From contig MPNQ01000001.1 in assembly GCA_002239105.1 (NCBI GenBank), forward strand, positions 62,001-126,000: a stretch of DNA of 64,000 nt, written 5' to 3'. Positions 63,128 through 64,000 of the stretch are shown here, piece by piece. The DNA is from a marine group bacterium Sva0996 bin134. Lineage in GTDB: Bacteria; Actinomycetota; Acidimicrobiia; Acidimicrobiales; Bin134. The stretch's first letter is position 1. Each line of letters starts with the position of its first letter. The position numbers were made by a program, and so were the translations under genes. Below the pieces are notes generated by a model that was not told the origin of the DNA, made no database searches, and saw only the letters and a list, made by a program, of their open reading frames with translations.

Positions 63128-64000
63128 ATGCGAGCAGTTGTTTTTCAAGACGGGCAGGCGACGACTGCGGAAGTAGACGACCCAGAACCGGGCTATCTGC
63201 AGCTTCTGGTGGAGGTACGGGCCGCAGGACTGAACGGCGCCGACATCGCCCAGGCCAAGGGGGGCTACCCCCCGCCGCCAGGAGCGCCGGTCACCGGCGG
63301 ATTGGAGATGGCCGGTGAGGTGATGGCCACCGGGCCCGATTGCCTGCGGTACTCGGTGGGCGACCGGGTGATGGCGGTGGTGCAGGGGGGCGGTCAGGCC
63401 GAGCTTTGCGTGGTGGATGAGCCTCTGGCCATGCCGGTGCCCGACTCGATGGGTTGGGAGAGTGCAGGCGGGTTCCCCGAGGTGTTCGCCACCGCCCACG
63501 ACGCCCTGTTCACCCAGGCTGGAGTGGCCATGGGTGAGCGGGTGTGCATCCACGGTGCCGCCGGGGGAGTGGGTGTGGCTGCGGTGCAGCTGGCGGCGGC
63601 GGCCGGGGCGGAGGTGACCGCCATTGTGCGCAACCCTGATTCCCGCAGCGCGGTGGCCGAGTTGGGAGCCCACGCCATAGATCCCGGCGACTTCGTTGAT
63701 GCTGGCCCGTTTGACGTGATCCTCGAGCTGGTGGGCGCCCCCAACTGGCCCGCCAATCTCAAAGCGCTGGCCACCGAGGGCCGCATTTCGGTCATCGGAG
63801 TGGGCGCCGGGGCGGAGGTCTCGCTGAATCTGGCGCTGCTCATGGTCAAGCGGGCACGGCTGTTCGCCTCCACGCTTAGGCCCCGCACTCTGGAGCAGCG
63901 GGCCGCCGTCGCCCGCCGCATAGAGCGCCATGTGCTCCCCTTGGTGGATGCGGGCCGAGTCCGGGTTCCCATAGCCCGCACCTTCCCCTTGGCCGAGGCG
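63128..64000 (+). CDS. Zinc-type alcohol dehydrogenase / NADPH:quinone oxidoreductase, 3' partial
   Basis: From the ATG at 63128 the frame stays open for 291 codons to the window end. MRAVVFQDGQ, VEVRAAGLNGADIAQAKGGY, VTGGLEMAGEV, CIHGAAGGVGVAAVQLAAAAGAEV (the nucleotide-binding glycine motif) and GRISVIGVGAGAEVSLNLALLM match the quinone oxidoreductase (PIG3/zeta-crystallin) family. Catalytic zinc ligands are absent, as usual for this family. Confidence 0.88.
   Translation, partial: MRAVVFQDGQATTAEVDDPEPGYLQLLVEVRAAGLNGADIAQAKGGYPPPPGAPVTGGLEMAGEVMATGPDCLRYSVGDRVMAVVQGGGQAELCVVDEPLAMPVPDSMGWESAGGFPEVFATAHDALFTQAGVAMGERVCIHGAAGGVGVAAVQLAAAAGAEVTAIVRNPDSRSAVAELGAHAIDPGDFVDAGPFDVILELVGAPNWPANLKALATEGRISVIGVGAGAEVSLNLALLMVKRARLFASTLRPRTLEQRAAVARRIERHVLPLVDAGRVRVPIARTFPLAEA

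Overview
The window is high-GC, densely coded DNA with GTG starts, many ATGA/GTGA overlaps, a WhiB iron-sulfur regulator, a SenX3/RegX3-type two-component system beside the pst operon, a UPF0182/Lon-PDZ/zincin_2 neighbourhood like that of mycobacteria, a DivIVA protein, and an F420-type luciferase-like oxidoreductase. Together these point to an Actinomycetota chromosome. MreB, form II CoxL and GH15-type trehalose enzymes would suit an Acidimicrobiia-like lineage, but that placement is inference.

Layout. 1-1058: tail of a sugar-phosphate isomerase-like gene, whiB, a small hypothetical. 1077-10492: phosphate block: ppk1, a Nudix hydrolase, pstSCAB, phoU, then sensor kinase and response regulator; two 11-nt GTTCA repeats before pstS look like a Pho box. 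10515-21817: MFS protein, zincin_2 protein, SDR epimerase, moaE, an mreB split by an 89-bp insertion, HEAT-repeat and small membrane proteins, PDZ/Lon-like protease, DivIVA-like coiled coil, UPF0182 membrane protein. 21861-31500: cupin, a four-gene ABC-2 type exporter cluster, and a complete dipeptide/oligopeptide importer (binding protein, two permeases, two ATPases). 31618-40689: small hypothetical, orphan CoxL-type molybdoenzyme subunit, trehalose phosphatase fused to a GH15 hydrolase, trehalose-phosphate synthase, sulfatase. 40690-41000 is the only gene-free stretch above 300 bases; it carries a 146-nt imperfect hairpin. 41001-45153: aminotransferase plus omega-amidase pair, MFS protein, secreted hypothetical. 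An initiator tRNA lies at 45270. 45408-49496: TetR, SRPBCC, cytochrome P450, dienelactone-hydrolase-like and FMN-binding proteins.

49587-52840 is an accessory island: a DUF5131 (phage Gp37/Gp68-like) three-cysteine protein, its TcmP partner with methyltransferase-like motifs and a Panacea/SocA-type protein in one orientation, and a divergent PD-(D/E)xK nuclease-like protein. It is the best candidate here for an undescribed system. 52854-57266: alpha-beta barrel-like protein, ankyrin-repeat protein, relic of a class V aminotransferase, queuosine-salvage protein, MazF toxin with RHH antitoxin, YfiH/LACC1 protein. 57278-64000: FAD-linked oxidase, a glpD that has lost its FAD-binding motif, F420-type oxidoreductase with its TetR regulator, dCTP deaminase, HD protein, and a quinone oxidoreductase cut by the window edge.

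Three genes (mreB, glpD, the class V aminotransferase) carry indels or deletions that break conserved cores. This may be real gene decay, a repeat-mediated switch in the mreB case, or assembly error; raw reads would decide.
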